From Dichetophora obliterata (Eukaryota > Arthropoda > Insecta > Diptera > Sciomyzidae), in the NCBI GenBank assembly GCA_963920525.1, contig OY986439.1, forward strand, positions 5,660,501 through 5,724,500: a stretch of DNA of 64,000 bases, in the 5' to 3' direction. Each line of letters begins with the position of its first letter. Position 1 is the first letter of the stretch. The notes under the pieces are model-generated. The model was not told where the DNA came from. It was given only the letters and a program-made list of their open reading frames with translations, and searched no databases. A program made the position numbers and the translations under genes. Positions 44,990-56,989 of this stretch are shown here, one piece after another.

Positions 44990-45285
44990 GTCTCCATGAG
45001 GCATAGCACATGCCATCATATACATCACGGCATCGAAAAATCTAGTGGAGACCGCCTATGCCATGGCATATATTATGCTCTGCGATAAATGCCATGATAT
45101 TTTTCATGGCATCTATCTCATGGCATGAACTGTATTGCATACCTGGATTTCAATGAAATCGAAATATTGCAACAATCATGCCATGGCATAGAATGACCAC
45201 CAAGCAAATGCTGTGGCATATTTTGACAGTTGGTGCTCATGCCTTGATGTATATGATGGCATGTGATATGCCTCTTCAAGACGTT
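44990..45285. mobile_element. Palindromic MITE rich in ATGCCATGGCAT motifs
   Basis: CACATGCCATCATATACATC in the left arm (45008) is mirrored by GATGTATATGATGGCATGTG in the right arm (45246); ends CGTCTCCATGAGGCATA and TATGCCTCTTCAAGACG also pair. Many ATGCCATGGCAT/CATGGCAT words fill the interior. No target duplication found. It lies inside the outer hAT-type element. Confidence 0.65.
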
Positions 45286-46703
45286 TTGTAATTCAAGAAA
45301 TAAGGAATAGGCTTGGAATATTATAGTTAATGCACATAATATTTATTTAAGCAAATCTTATTGGCATGGTATTAAGTTATTATAATATATATTATAATGT
45401 TATATATATTAACGAACAAAACAAACTTATTTTAAAGTTTTGGTATATTAATTCAAATTAAGAGTCCTCGTTAACTAACTTCTGTACATTTTGTACTTTT
45501 GTATTTGTTTAAGAATTTTTTAAGTTTTCGAATAACTTTTGGTGTAACTTTGATTTGCTTATTTGAAACGGCATTTAAAACCATTCAACTTTAGCGAAAG
45601 TGGATCAATAGTAAAGCAAACATTTACTTACAACGCGTCAAATCGTCAAACGTACGCTTTTAATTCTTTGAAAAAAAAAATAGAAATCAATATTTACAAG
45701 TTATTTTGTGCTCCAAAATATGTTGGGCAAATTTTGCTTTTTATTTTTGCCTTAAAAAATAAAAATCAAAACATACTTGTTATTTTGTGACCAAAAAAAT
45801 ATCGGACAAACTTTACTTTTTATTTTTGCTTAAAAAAATCAAAATCAAAACTGACCAGTTATTTTGTGGCCAAAAAAGTATTGGGCAAACTTTACTTTTT
45901 ATTTTTGCTTTAAAAAAATAAAAAGCAGAAATAATTATCATGTTTTGCTCAAAATTTTAAAAGTCACAAGATTATTATTATTTTTTGCTTTTTATTATAA
46001 AATGCATACTCAGTACGGTCTCTGATACATAGAGATATTGATCACACTGTTTTTGTTTTTATAATTTTATTTGCTTGCACTTCAAAAGGCGACGCCATAC
46101 AGGTGTGCTTTTCTTTAAAAAAAATATAAGTTTTCTTTATTTTGATAAAGTTTTACGCTTCACACTAAACCGGAACATCCTCATTGAATCTTTGACCTTG
46201 TTTAGCCCTATGGAACCGCTATAAGCTATGACTTTGCAAGAATGGGAACACTATTTAGCTGAAAATTGTTTGGCTTAAACTCATGTTGGTCCACAACTTC
46301 TCTTCAGCTGTTTTTCGAACGCTCAACACTGCCCAGTTCATCGATTATCCATTTTAGTGTTTTTTAGCTTAAATCTTAGTATGCTGTAGCAACGAAAAAA
46401 AAAATTTCCATAAGAAATGCATTGAGATTTTTGACATCGAACAGACAACGAGCTTTTTTTCGCCAGCTAGTACGCTGTAAAAGCGAAAATTATTGCTATG
46501 TTGCCAAATTTCCATTTGTGAGTGCAGAGTTGAAATTTCAAAATTTTGCTGTCGACTATATGCCCGTACATTTAATTGGCGCGGAAATTTGTCATTCAAC
46601 AATAAAAAATAAGCAGTAAGTAAGTTTAAGTGTTGAATTTTTTATATAACAAATTTTTTGTTGCATTTATAAAGTTTATTAATGTGTAGTTTTATCTTTT
46701 TAT

Positions 46704-46747
46704 AGGATATAAGATAGGATATAGGATAGGATATAAGATAGGATATA
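46704..46747. repeat. Minisatellite of AGGATATA(AGAT) units
   Basis: Alternating AGGATATAAGAT and AGGATATAGGAT style units over 44 bp. Confidence 0.8.
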
Positions 46748-47254
46748 ATTGCAGCAATAAAAATAGGAATCTGTCAATCAGAACAGCAAGTGCTTTTATT
46801 CCACACAAAAATTTAGACTCTACACCAAAATTTCGCGTGTGCCCAAAAATTTTCGTTCCTACAGCATACTAAGCTTAAGACAGTATTCTAGTGTGTATAG
46901 AGTTCTAGCCCGAAATTTGGTCTCTTTTGACAGTCGATAAAAATGAAGCAATTAAAATTTTTAGTATAAATTTTTTTAAAATGTTTATTATGAAATAATA
47001 ATATTCAATAATACAGAAAGGTATTTAAAAAAAGAATTAAAAATTGAAAAAATTACAGGCTAGCGGAATGGGGGTGATAAAAGACAGTGCCTCCATTTTG
47101 ACACGATTTCAACCCTTCTAATCATCTGAAAATAAGAGAGATTGTTAATTAGTAAGCCCGGACTAGGGATATAGAGACTTAAACTCACACCCAGAGTTGC
47201 CGAAAGTAGTACTATTGTAGTAATACTTTGGTACTTAAGCAATCTAGTACTAAT

Positions 47255-47525
47255 TTGAATACATAAAAGGCAAGCATACTGCTCTGCGCACAGTCTCACT
47301 CAAACTTTAATTGTTTTTGAAATTATTACAGTGCTTTTACAACATATACTGTCCTCAAAAATGTTCAGCCTGAAAGTATGCACAGAAAATTCATTTGATA
47401 CTTATGATACATTTGATACTTATGACAAGATAGGGTTTTTACAATAGTACGTTTTCTACTTCTTTTTTCATCCTTTTATAACTAAGTTGTGACGAGTTTA
47501 ATTCATACTATTCTATAAAAGCAAC
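47255..47525 (+). mobile_element. Helitron family A, copy 4 (5' fragment)
   Basis: ATAAAAGGCAAGCATACTGC and the later text AAAAATGTTCAGCCTGAAAG, GTATGCACAGAAAAT match the 5' portion of family A copies. The TC terminus is degenerate and the 3' hairpin/CTAG end is missing. Confidence 0.6.
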
Positions 47526-48229
47526 AATTTGTATAAGTTTTGTAAACGATAATACTTGAAATAAAAGATGATGAAATATTTCGTGCATTTGAACCAATTT
47601 TTTCTATATGGATAAAATATTTTTTGTGGCAGAATTTCGGGACATTTGGTTCGATTTGGGGCCAACGGGATAGTTTCCTAAATTCGGGAACATGTCCCCA
47701 GCAAATGGGTCACACTAGTTATGGTCCAAAAATGTGCAGTATCTTTTATCGTAAGAAAGCTTAAGCTTTCCTTAAAAATACAAAATCACAAACATAATGT
47801 CGCTGGAACAAAATAAGAAAAAAATTTTGTGTGAAAAACCGATAATTTTTGTTTACGAGCTAAATTACATTTTCAAAGCTACGCCAAAAAATATAAGATG
47901 CATATTAAAAAAAAACACGTTTAAAAGCTTAGAATATTATAAATGATTCTTCGTCAATATATGTGTGTTCTTGTTTGGGCAACACATTATTCAAAATGGT
48001 TTGAGTCGTAAATAACTGCAAAATGGTATTTTAAGGTTAAGGTATTTTTGTTCTCATAAGGAATGGAACTTTAAAGAAACGGACGCACACCGACGAAAAA
48101 AAAACTATAATTTTCCTTATATAATTTTGAACTAGTCTAAAATATAGTCATTTATGCTCTTAAATCGTCATTTTGGTCTCAAATCGTCAAATCGTCAAGT
48201 ATAGCTTGTAATTGAATATAAATAAGCCC

Positions 48230-49730
48230 ATTACAGCTTGCGACTTGCAAGTATGCTAGCTTACAAGCGAACGGCACGAAGTTTCAAGCAAAGGAAAGCT
48301 TGATGTCTTCGGCACAAAGCTTGAAAAGCTTGAAATTGAAGGCAAGTAGCCAAATTAAAGCAAGTATCCAAAAAATTCAATGAGCTTGTGTAGAAAAAGC
48401 TTAAGCGTATTATGACTTTTAAGGGTTCTGTGGACTCCGTGGTTGGCAGTTTTAGGGGGTAGATGATTTTGGATCTGATGTCAGAATTTAAAATTCAAGA
48501 TGGCGGATAGAGTTCCCACCTAGATTTTTGGGTATTTTTGCGAATTCTTTTAATTTTGAAATTCTGACAACGGATTTGATTTCGAATATAATGTCACAGT
48601 TTTAAAATTCAAGATTGTGGTAGGGTTGCCACGTAAATTTTTACCACAGTATTGCCACCTAATAATATGTATTTTTAAGAGTTTTAAAATTCACCTAACA
48701 TTGTTAGGGAGTCACTGATTTCGAATCTGAAGTCACAGTTTTAAAATTCAAGATGGTAGATAGGGGTGCCACCTTAATTTATGAATTCGGGGCTGGCAAA
48801 AAAATGGTATACCAAAAATGGGACGCTGAATCCGAATCCGTGGTCAGAATACCAATAATGTGTATTTTCAAAAGTAAAAGCAACCCTATTATTTCAAAAT
48901 TTTACAATTTTGGATTAAGCGAGCCATTTTTAGTGTACCATTTTTTTGGCAGCCCCGAATTCATTAAAATACCAAAAATTAAGGTGGCAACCCTATCCAC
49001 CATTTTGAGTTTGAAAATTCTGACTTCAGATTCGAAATCAGTGCCTCCCTAACACTGTTAGATGATATTTAAAATTCTTAAAAATACATATTATTAGATG
49101 GCAACCCTTTTATTTCAAAACTTTTTAAAATTTTGAAATTCTGACAACGGATTCAGATTCACCGACCCATTTTTACCTTTTAGTTCGTGCCAGCTCAGAA
49201 TTCGTAAAAATAAAAAAATTAAGTGGCAGCCCTAACCTCCATCTTAAATTTTAAAACTGTGGCATTATCGAAATCAAATCCGTTATCAGAATATCAAAAT
49301 TACAAGAATTCGCAAAAATACAAAAAAATATAGGTGGCAACTCTATCCGCCATCTAAAATTTTAAATTTTGACATCAGATCCGAAATCATCTACCCCTAA
49401 AACTTCCAACCACGGAGTCCACAGGACCCTATTCCGCTTAAGCTCTCTTTACACAAGCTTGCTTTAATTCAATTGGATACTTGCTTTTATTCAATTAATT
49501 GGATACTTGCGAGCTTACAAGCTTTTGCCGATCGTTTCAAGCTTTTCAACTTTCTGCCCGACAAAGTAAGTCTAAACAAGCCAAGCCAACGAGCAAGCAT
49601 GAATATGACTTGTATATGTTTGGTATTTTTACAAGCTGGCTAAAGCTTGCTTTTTCAAGTTTGGATACATACTTGAATTCAAGTACTTGAAAAGGCTTGA
49701 ACTTCAAGTAGGCTTGTGCAGTTCTCTGAT
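48230..49730. repeat. Two-layer giant palindrome: 1-kb fold-back inside a fold-back
   Basis: Inner layer, about 48424-49430: TTCTGTGGACTCCGTGGTTGG is inverted as CCAACCACGGAGTCCACAGG, with arms of several hundred bases (AAGATGGCGGATAGAGTT and inverse, TTTTGCGAATTC and inverse). Outer layer: AAAGCTTAAGCG and CCGCTTAAGCT, AAGCAAGTATCCAA and TTGGATACTTGCTT, plus many AAGCTTG/CAAGCTT words. The centre lies near 48900. Inner element sits close to the axis of the outer one. Non-coding. Confidence 0.65.
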
Positions 49731-50851
49731 ACACACAGCAATCTTACTGTTACGTGACGATTTCTACCAAATAACATAATCCGTAAGCCGCGTTAAGGAA
49801 CTTCGTTCCCAAAATGTATAAAAATATATTTGATATTCTTTTTTTAAAACAACTAATATATAATAAAGTTTCCACAAATCTATCTCAAAAATAACATCAT
49901 CTTGAAAAAGAACAGGTCAACGTGTTGTAGTTCAGGCTAAAATGTACAAAATTCTGCACTCTCAGAAGGCAACAGTTCTGTCTTTCCAAGAAAAGAAAAC
50001 GCCTTTTGTCTTATTTGATAGAATCCTCAAAGTCATCTATTAGAGTTCAGAACAAGTTGTTCACTCTTACTTATTGTCACCCTGTATCTGACTTATATAT
50101 TTGCTATGTATACAAATGAACTAAGCACTTACATACACAAATATATGTAATAAGTTGGCTTGACTTTGTTCTATATATTTATCTTGTTTGCTAAAATTAA
50201 TTCATTTCAAGTCTATGTTAAAAAAGATTATAAAAAATTCATTAAAATATCTTGTTTAATACTTTTCATAGCGAATTTGAAAAACATTCAGCTAACAAAT
50301 TCTTTATGTGGGTGTTAAGAGATTTTCACACAGTTTGATGTTGAAATTTTCGAATTTGGAATATGCAAAATTCTACATTTTGTTATTTCAAACGTACTCG
50401 TGTATCGCACAGAATGGTGTGTGTATTATTTTTAGAATTTATCGTGTTGAAGAACACAAGAACAAAATTAAAAAAGCACCCACAATAAAATGTAGAAATT
50501 GTTTATAGTTTTTATGTACCTACATACATGCATATCTATCGATGTTGGTTCAAGTGCCAACTGCTGATAATTTAATTACCATAGATTTTGTTTTTGTATC
50601 TTCATAGATACCAATGCAAGTACTACGTATAGCAGTATAGCAGTAAATCGCAATCCGTTGAGCAGTGCGTCCGTCATACGTCATTCATTTCTTTGTAGTG
50701 GTTGAGCTTTTTCGCATTTATTGTTTGACCTATATAAAAAGCCAAAACACTCCCTACTCCCAGAAGACCCTCCTAGACGTTATATTTTTTGCTATTTATT
50801 CTGCTCCGTCACTTTTACAGCTATATTTGCTTTCTTTTTCTGTGCCTCCCT

Positions 50852-50854
<3 letters not shown>

Positions 50855-50883
<29 letters not shown>
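50855..50883. repeat. (CT)n microsatellite
   Basis: About 14 CT dinucleotides; it creates artificial LSLSL reading frames. Confidence 0.95.
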
Positions 50884-50888
<5 letters not shown>

Positions 50889-51454
50889 TCATCTGTTTTG
50901 TCTCGCTCTTATTTACATTTAATGCAATTAGTAGAACTTAACTTAAAAATCATACAAGTGCTCAAACTTAATAACATTAGATGTGACGTCACAATGATTA
51001 CGAACAGCAAAATAAAAGCATTTATTATTGAGGGAAGCTGCTCAGTTGCCATCAAAATGCAGAGGACTACTGAACATTTATCGGTGTATCAGGTAGACAT
51101 TTTCTCTGATACTCTTCAATTTGGAAATTAATGAAAAACAAGCTGAAAAGCTTTGCTACTCTCAGCGTCATCGTTGCTGTTGCTAATAGCTGAGCGTGTG
51201 CCGCTAAATGCATCAATATATTTGTGCTTAATATTATTGTGTACACATGCATGAGTATCCACAAAACACTAAAGCTTTTATGTGTACTTCCATTTTACAT
51301 ATACTTCAGTTTATAAATTCCTTCTCTGCAACTTTATTTTTAATATTAAAATTTGGCGTAATGGTGGAATTTAAACTTAAATGGCTGAATTGACTTAAAG
51401 TTGTGTAGTTATAAAAATATACCTGGAACATTAAAAAGCCTTGCTTAAACCGTA

Positions 51455-53503
51455 TCTATAGTAATAAAACTCATTTTCTGTTTGTTTGTTTGTTTGTTTG
51501 TTTGGCCTTTATACAAATCTAAACGGCTCAACGGATTTCGCTCAAACTAGGTACACATATTAGGTCTATCCCAACTTAAAATGTTACATACTTAGTTTTT
51601 GCCACGCTCCCTCTAAAATTTTTTAACTAACGGTAATTTTGTTATTATAAAACTTTTTACCATAGGAGATTTTTGTATATTTAATTTTAAAGATTTTTTG
51701 TTACTTTGACATCAAAAACACTCACATATCTTCAAAATTGGAGAAATTTTCAGTACAACGACTTTTTCATAAAACATCGTTACCTAAGAATGAGAAAAAA
51801 ACGACATGAAAATCAAAGTTTGGTCTTTCGATGCAAATGTCTATTAATATATTTGATTAAAATTTTTTTTTGTACAGAAGTTCAATAAAAGCACTTCACA
51901 AAAATAGTTTGAACTGTACCGTTAGGTCAGTGTAACTATGTTTTATAATTATGTCAAAAAAGGTCCAAAATATTGACTTTTTACTCAAAAAATGACTCAA
52001 AAATTGTTTTTGTTGTAAAAATGAAATCAATTAAAAATTACACAGCTGGCTACCTTTCATATGACATAGCATTTATTTGCAAAAATTCTTCCAGCTAAGC
52101 GCAAAAATAATTTTACTGTTTTTGTCATCAAAACAACAAGAGTACCCCCTTTGATTTTTTTCGCGAAATTTATTTTTTCCAAAATGTTGTTTTTATATTT
52201 TTTACAAAAAAGTCAAGTATCAAAAATAATTTATGTGAAAAAATAACCCCAATATCTCTTTCCAATCAAAATTTATGGCTTAAAATCAATTTTTTCATAC
52301 CAGACTATTAATAAAACTGAGTTTTAATAATAGTTTTATTAATAATAAACCATTTCATCGAAAAGATGACTGTGAATAAGAATGCTGTAAAAGTTAATTT
52401 TTTCATGTAATCAGTTTCAACTATATGGCGATATAATAAAACATATGCGCATCTGGTTAGCACAATTATTTCATTGGTTTTGATATGTGCTTTAAATTCA
52501 CAGATAAAAGACGCCGCATTTGTAAGTACTGTGGGTACAAACTATACACCTTGCGGTGAATAGCCGAATGATGTCTACCAAAAGTTTCTTCAAATTTAAC
52601 CCCACACAATTGGGATTAGCGACAGGTGGTGCTATTTTCTGCTTACAGAAGAATATCTGATGTTCTTATGTGGCTAGCAGATAAGTTTTGCGAAATTTTT
52701 TGCGAAAAAGCTATTGCTACCAAACTTTTAAAAAGTAAAATAATGCAGTAATGGCAGTTTTTTAGTCGCAGCGTTATCTAGCCGTCAATAACGGCTAAGT
52801 GTTGTCTACTTTTACAGTTGCGCTTTCAACACTTAAAAACATAGAGTTGGATTAATTTAAATGTCCAGCTCACTTGCTGGATTATTTGTTGTTGTTGCAA
52901 ATGCGATGATGTGATCTCCCATGAAAAAACGCAGCTAAACTAAATTTTAGTACAATCATTTTTAGTATAACGAAATTTTCATAAAGCATTGATAGCTAAC
53001 AATGAAAGAAAAATTTTATGAAAATCAAAGTTTTTACTTTTATCAATCACCAATATCTCTGCTGTTTTTAATATATTTCATTAAAAAATTTTTTGTTAAA
53101 AATTTTAATATACTTTTTAATATAAATCTTTGTTTAGATGTTAAAATGTCCATATCTCAAGGACGCATTGAGTCCCACCATAATTTTTATATTGTTGAAT
53201 AAGTAATTTTGCTAGCTTTAAGATTAAGTAAATATAAAAATTATTTTTAATTTTTAAAATATGTTTTTCGTACCCCTTCTTTGAATTCAATTAGCTCACC
53301 ACAAGAGATGAAACCACCAACAACAAAAATTTTCCAAACTTTTTTCGGATTAAATTTCGTTCAATTACCTTTCTAACGGTAGCTTACAAATAAAATTTAA
53401 CACGTTTTTCATTCTTCCAGAATTTAAAAAAACATTTAATCGAGAAGTGTATGTTAAAATGTTTTATAAATGATTCCCGAGTAATACCGGGTATATCAGC
53501 TAG
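51455..53503 (+). mobile_element. Helitron family B, copy 2 (both ends present)
   Basis: Starts A|TCTATAGTAATAAAACTC (51455) and ends with hairpin CCCG-AGTAATAC-CGGG, then TATATCAGCTAG|T (53503). A (GTTT)n tract follows the 5' end. About 2.05 kb, without a Rep/helicase frame. It is a cleaner copy of the element at 40.38-43.63 kb and lacks that copy's insertions. The hairpin stem is 4 bp. Confidence 0.75.
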
Positions 53504-53689
53504 TGACACTATAATATCCCAATGTGCGAACGAGACAAATACCTTCTACACTGGGGTCAGGCCCGTAGCCAGAATTTTACGAAACGATTTAGGAATTTGC
53601 GCATATAATACATAATTCTTTGTATTATTTTTATTATTTTTATTATTAAATGTGACTAAAGTTTTTTTTCTAAACGACCTTGTTATTTA

Positions 53690-54020
53690 TTATGTTGATT
53701 TTATATGATTTAAATACAAATTCTAAATGTTTGATAGTTTAAATCATACTTGATTTTAAACACAAATTCTAATTGTTTGATAGTTTAAAATCGTTTATTG
53801 AGCTTAAGGTCAAGGTTAGAACCATTAATTGTTTTAACGAATCTTTCCAAAGAAACAACAACAACAACAAAGTTTTCAATATGAAAAGGAAAACATCACT
53901 AGCTGATTTTATTGCAATTTCTGCCCTGCAAAACAACTAGAATTTGTATTTAAAATCCAGTATGATCTCAACTATCAAACATTTAGAATTTGTATTTAAA
54001 TCATATAAAATCAACATTTT
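53690..54020. repeat. Interspersed repeat, second copy (see 34.1-34.4 kb)
   Basis: AGTTTTCAATATGAAAAGG and AAAACATCACTAGCTGATTT are shared with 34150-34190. On both sides lie direct and inverted forms of AAACATTTAGAATTTGTATT, so this copy is itself a small palindrome. Confidence 0.55.
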
Positions 54021-54263
54021 ATGTGTGTGACTTTTATTTGTTTATCGGATACAATTCATATTTTTTTATATCTAATTTACTTGTAAATGATAAAAATTTA
54101 AATTTTGTTCATTGTCAATTGAAGAATGTAATTTTAAGGGTTATAATTTGAGGACTATTTTTCCAAATTATTTTTACTCATTAAATTGTAAGTAAAAACA
54201 GTTTTAGGCTCTTGGCTCAGCTTCACTCCTGCATGGATACCTGAAAAATATCCCAAACAAAAC

Positions 54264-54983
54264 TACATATGGGCATTTCCACCAAAAGGTCTACCGCGAC
54301 TGAAAAATTAAATGTTATTGAAAATTTTTTAAACCTTCATAACAGAGAAGAAAATTTTAAATTTATATTGTGAAAGTACTGAGAGCTGATCTCAATTTGA
54401 ATTTAGAAAAAATGGCAACAAACATGATGAACAAAAGTAGAAAAATGGTGAAAAAAGTTGAAAAATTTAAACAAAAGTAGGAATTTTATAAGTATAATAA
54501 ATACTCGTTTAATACAAAGTTTAATTAAATGTTTTTCAGTTTTCTATTTTTACGGACCAGAATTGTACTTTATATGATTTTTAAGTTCAATTAAATAAAT
54601 AAAACTATAAAAAATTTTTACTTCTTTGAAGGGAAAAATCTGTCTCGTAACGTATGTATCGTGAATATATACGTATGCATGAATATATAGCAACATCATT
54701 CCAGAAAACATTAAAATAATTTTAACAAAAAAACTCGTGTACACTTCCCAGATTTTTTGATTATATTAATGCAGAGAAAAACTACTTCCATTTTTTGTAT
54801 CGTAACGAGTCCTCTTTTCATTGCTTATATCTTTGGGCAATACTTTCGATCGCTTTTACCTTTTACACTAAATATAGAACAGGACAAAAAGAGGTTAAAT
54901 ATTTTTTTTCTTTTTTTAATTTGCAACAACAAAAAAGGCGTACGAACGTTACGTGCGTGACTATGGAAATGCCCATATGTTTG
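54264..54983. mobile_element. Inverted-repeat element, CATATGGGCATTTCCA ends
   Basis: A perfect 16-bp pair CATATGGGCATTTCCA / TGGAAATGCCCATATG bounds about 0.72 kb. The inside is AT-rich without a coding frame. No clear target duplication. Confidence 0.5.
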
Positions 54984-54998
54984 TCGAAAACTACAATT

Positions 54999-55195
54999 GT
55001 CGACCTTTGTAGTCTAGTGTAGAGTGCTATAAACTCAGAGGTCCCTGGTTCCGGCATGGTTCTTTTCGCTTCTATGTTCCAAAGATAAAATCCACATCCA
55101 AATTGTGGAAAATATGGAATTAATGGATAGGAACCACTGAGGGCTGGAAATTCTTGCAGAGGTTTAGGCATAACACTAGCCTCGGTTAAAAATAA
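54999..55195 (+). mobile_element. tRNA-derived SINE, copy 2
   Basis: TCGACCTTTGTAGTCTAGTG begins a tRNA-like head with A box TAGTCTAGTG; the B-box region is damaged (GGTTCCGGC). It shares with the copy at 62.7-62.93 kb the segment GGCATGGTTCTTTT and the tail GAGGGCTGGAAAT, GAGGTTTAGGCATAACACTA. Confidence 0.65.
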
Positions 55196-55526
55196 TTTGG
55201 CATTTCCAAACTGACTTTACGTACATTTTGTACAAAAAATATTTAAAAAAAATAATAATGAAAAAGTCTAATTTTTAAAAACTTTTTTTTTATACTAGCG
55301 TAGTCATAAAGTACTTAAATAACTAAGTAATTAAGCACTTTATTAGGTAAAACAATGACAACAATCGACCTTAAGGATTTTAAAATATAAGCAAAAATAT
55401 GTGCTGGCGTTATGTTTGAATTAAAAAAATTTCCAAAACTTTTTGACTTGGGCCAGACCTTTCGAATACAACTTTTTGTTTTAGGAGGATTTGAAAAAAT
55501 ATCAGTTTTTTGCCAAGTGATCAATT

Positions 55527-55782
55527 GAAAGGCTTATTGCAACAACATGGTAAGCCACATAAAAAATATTTTGAAATAATCGACTCTAAAGTAATAAAAA
55601 AATGTATTTTTGTATGAAGAAATGGAATTAAAGACGGAAACTTTTACAAATAGGTTAGAAAATTAATAACAAACAGTCAAAATCTCTTCAGTGGTTGTAT
55701 TCAATGCATTCAGTTATGCATTCAACGTAAAAAATTTATTTCTTAGATCATTTGGCATATCACGTTATTGCAATAAGCCCTT
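55527..55782. mobile_element. 255-bp MITE, copy 2
   Basis: Same element as at 28128-28382, in the same orientation: AGGCTTATTGCAACAACATG start, AATAATCGACTCTAAAGT and AATCTCTTCAGTGGTTGT interior, CACGTTATTGCAATAAGCCC end. CAATT flanks both sides (55522-55526, 55783-55787), supporting a 5-bp duplication. Confidence 0.75.
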
Positions 55783-56236
55783 CAATTTTATCAATATTCT
55801 CTGGCTTTTTTTATTAGGATTTTTGAGCTGGCGTGACAATACTGATGTTACGTTTCTTAAATTTCCATTGCAGTTAAATTTTGTATTTAAGTAATTAGGC
55901 AGTTAAGTTTTTAAGTAATTATGTAATAGTAATTAAAAAATAAATTTAATATATTTTGTGCTTTCCTTACTTACTTTCCATTTTACGAAAACAAAAAATT
56001 TACGAAACATTTACTAAACATTTACGAAAAAGATAAACTACATTTGTGAGAGGATCGTTAAAAAAATTGTGCCCACAAATTATGACCTTGACATCTTAAA
56101 ACTCTATGAAAGGTTATTCCAAGGTCAAAGTTGGTTATAAAAAAATATTTCTCTGTTTATTGTGCATAAAATTGTTGATGCAGCTTTAGAGCGAAAGGCT
56201 GTTTTAATTTTAAGCGCTATAGAGTAATTAACCTTT

Positions 56237-56470
56237 AAGTGGTAACGTGGAGTCTTAAAGGCCCCTCCCGAGTCGCAATTTCCGAGAAACACATGAAAAC
56301 TGCAAAGTTCCTTAAAAGTTTATTTTTTATTAAAATTTAAAAATGAAAAGAAAAGGCTATTTTTTAAACATTTATTCTTTTAATTTTACTTCTATAAACG
56401 TTGGTTTTTTTAAAAGATTGTTTAGTATTTACTGAATAATCTAGCAATGAAATACGTCACTTGAAGGCTA
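56237..56470. repeat. Diverged copy of the 36.66-kb MITE, opposite orientation
   Basis: GTGGAGTCTTAAAGGCCCCT, GAAAACTGCAAAGTTCCTTA and TTTTACTTCTATAAACG match the inverse of 36.7-36.9 kb. Right end degenerate. Confidence 0.55.
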
Positions 56471-56989
56471 AGCCACCACTTAAAGGCTAAGGCACCACAA
56501 AGTACAGTTTGTAGACCGTTTTGGGCCTTTAAGTCCAGGGGGCCTGGATTTTTTTCCACTACCGACATCCATTTTTATATGCCTTAGTCTCATTCTTCTT
56601 CATTCTTATTTTTTAGCCTCAATTTAACGGAAAATGCACGAGGAGCGAAGAAAATCAGGAACTCATATGTGCCTATGAGTGCCATAACGTATATGATAGG
56701 ATAAGAGAAAAAAGTATTAATTTTGGAAGCAATTTTTTCAGGTTGTATTTGATGAATTTTATTTGAATTTTTTATTAAATGGCAGATTAGTTAATTAGCT
56801 AAATAAAAAATATATAAGTTTTCCCATTTAAAACGAAAAAAGTTTTACGTTTTAAATATTTTCTGTAAAAAGTAGACGAAATTTAAAAAAAAAATAAATG
56901 TAAATCACATTTTTTATTTACTTTTATATGACATATCATTTAGTAATAAACATTTTTTCATTCCACGCAAAATTGAATTTACGGTATTC

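Larger units (their letters stand above)
43637..46024. mobile_element. Outer fold-back hAT-type element, CAGAGACYGTA ends
   Basis: CAGAGACTGTA (43637) pairs with TACGGTCTCTG (46024). Flanks ATAGATAG (43629-43636) and ATACATAG (46025-46032) match at 7 of 8 positions, as an aged 8-bp hAT duplication. The arms hold about 70-bp direct repeats (TTTTGGTCAC, ATAACTGGTATGTTTTGA, ATTTTTATTT) inverted at 45.73-45.91 kb. Its left TSD overlaps the end of Helitron B copy 1, so it landed at that border. Non-coding; interrupted by a relative and by a MITE. Confidence 0.75.

Noticed and set aside
46704..46747. CRISPR-like short repeat array
   Set aside because: The repeats abut with no spacers; it is a minisatellite in a eukaryotic genome.
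50665..51131. 85- and 136-codon frames with LSLSLSLS stretches
   Set aside because: Created by the (CT)n microsatellite; no codon bias on either side.
51706..51888. A frame recurring in Helitron B copies (also near 9938 and 43200), reading [20 protein letters not shown]
   Set aside because: It recurs because the DNA is repeated. The third copy is frameshifted and the peptide matches no Helitron protein I know, so it is probably non-coding.
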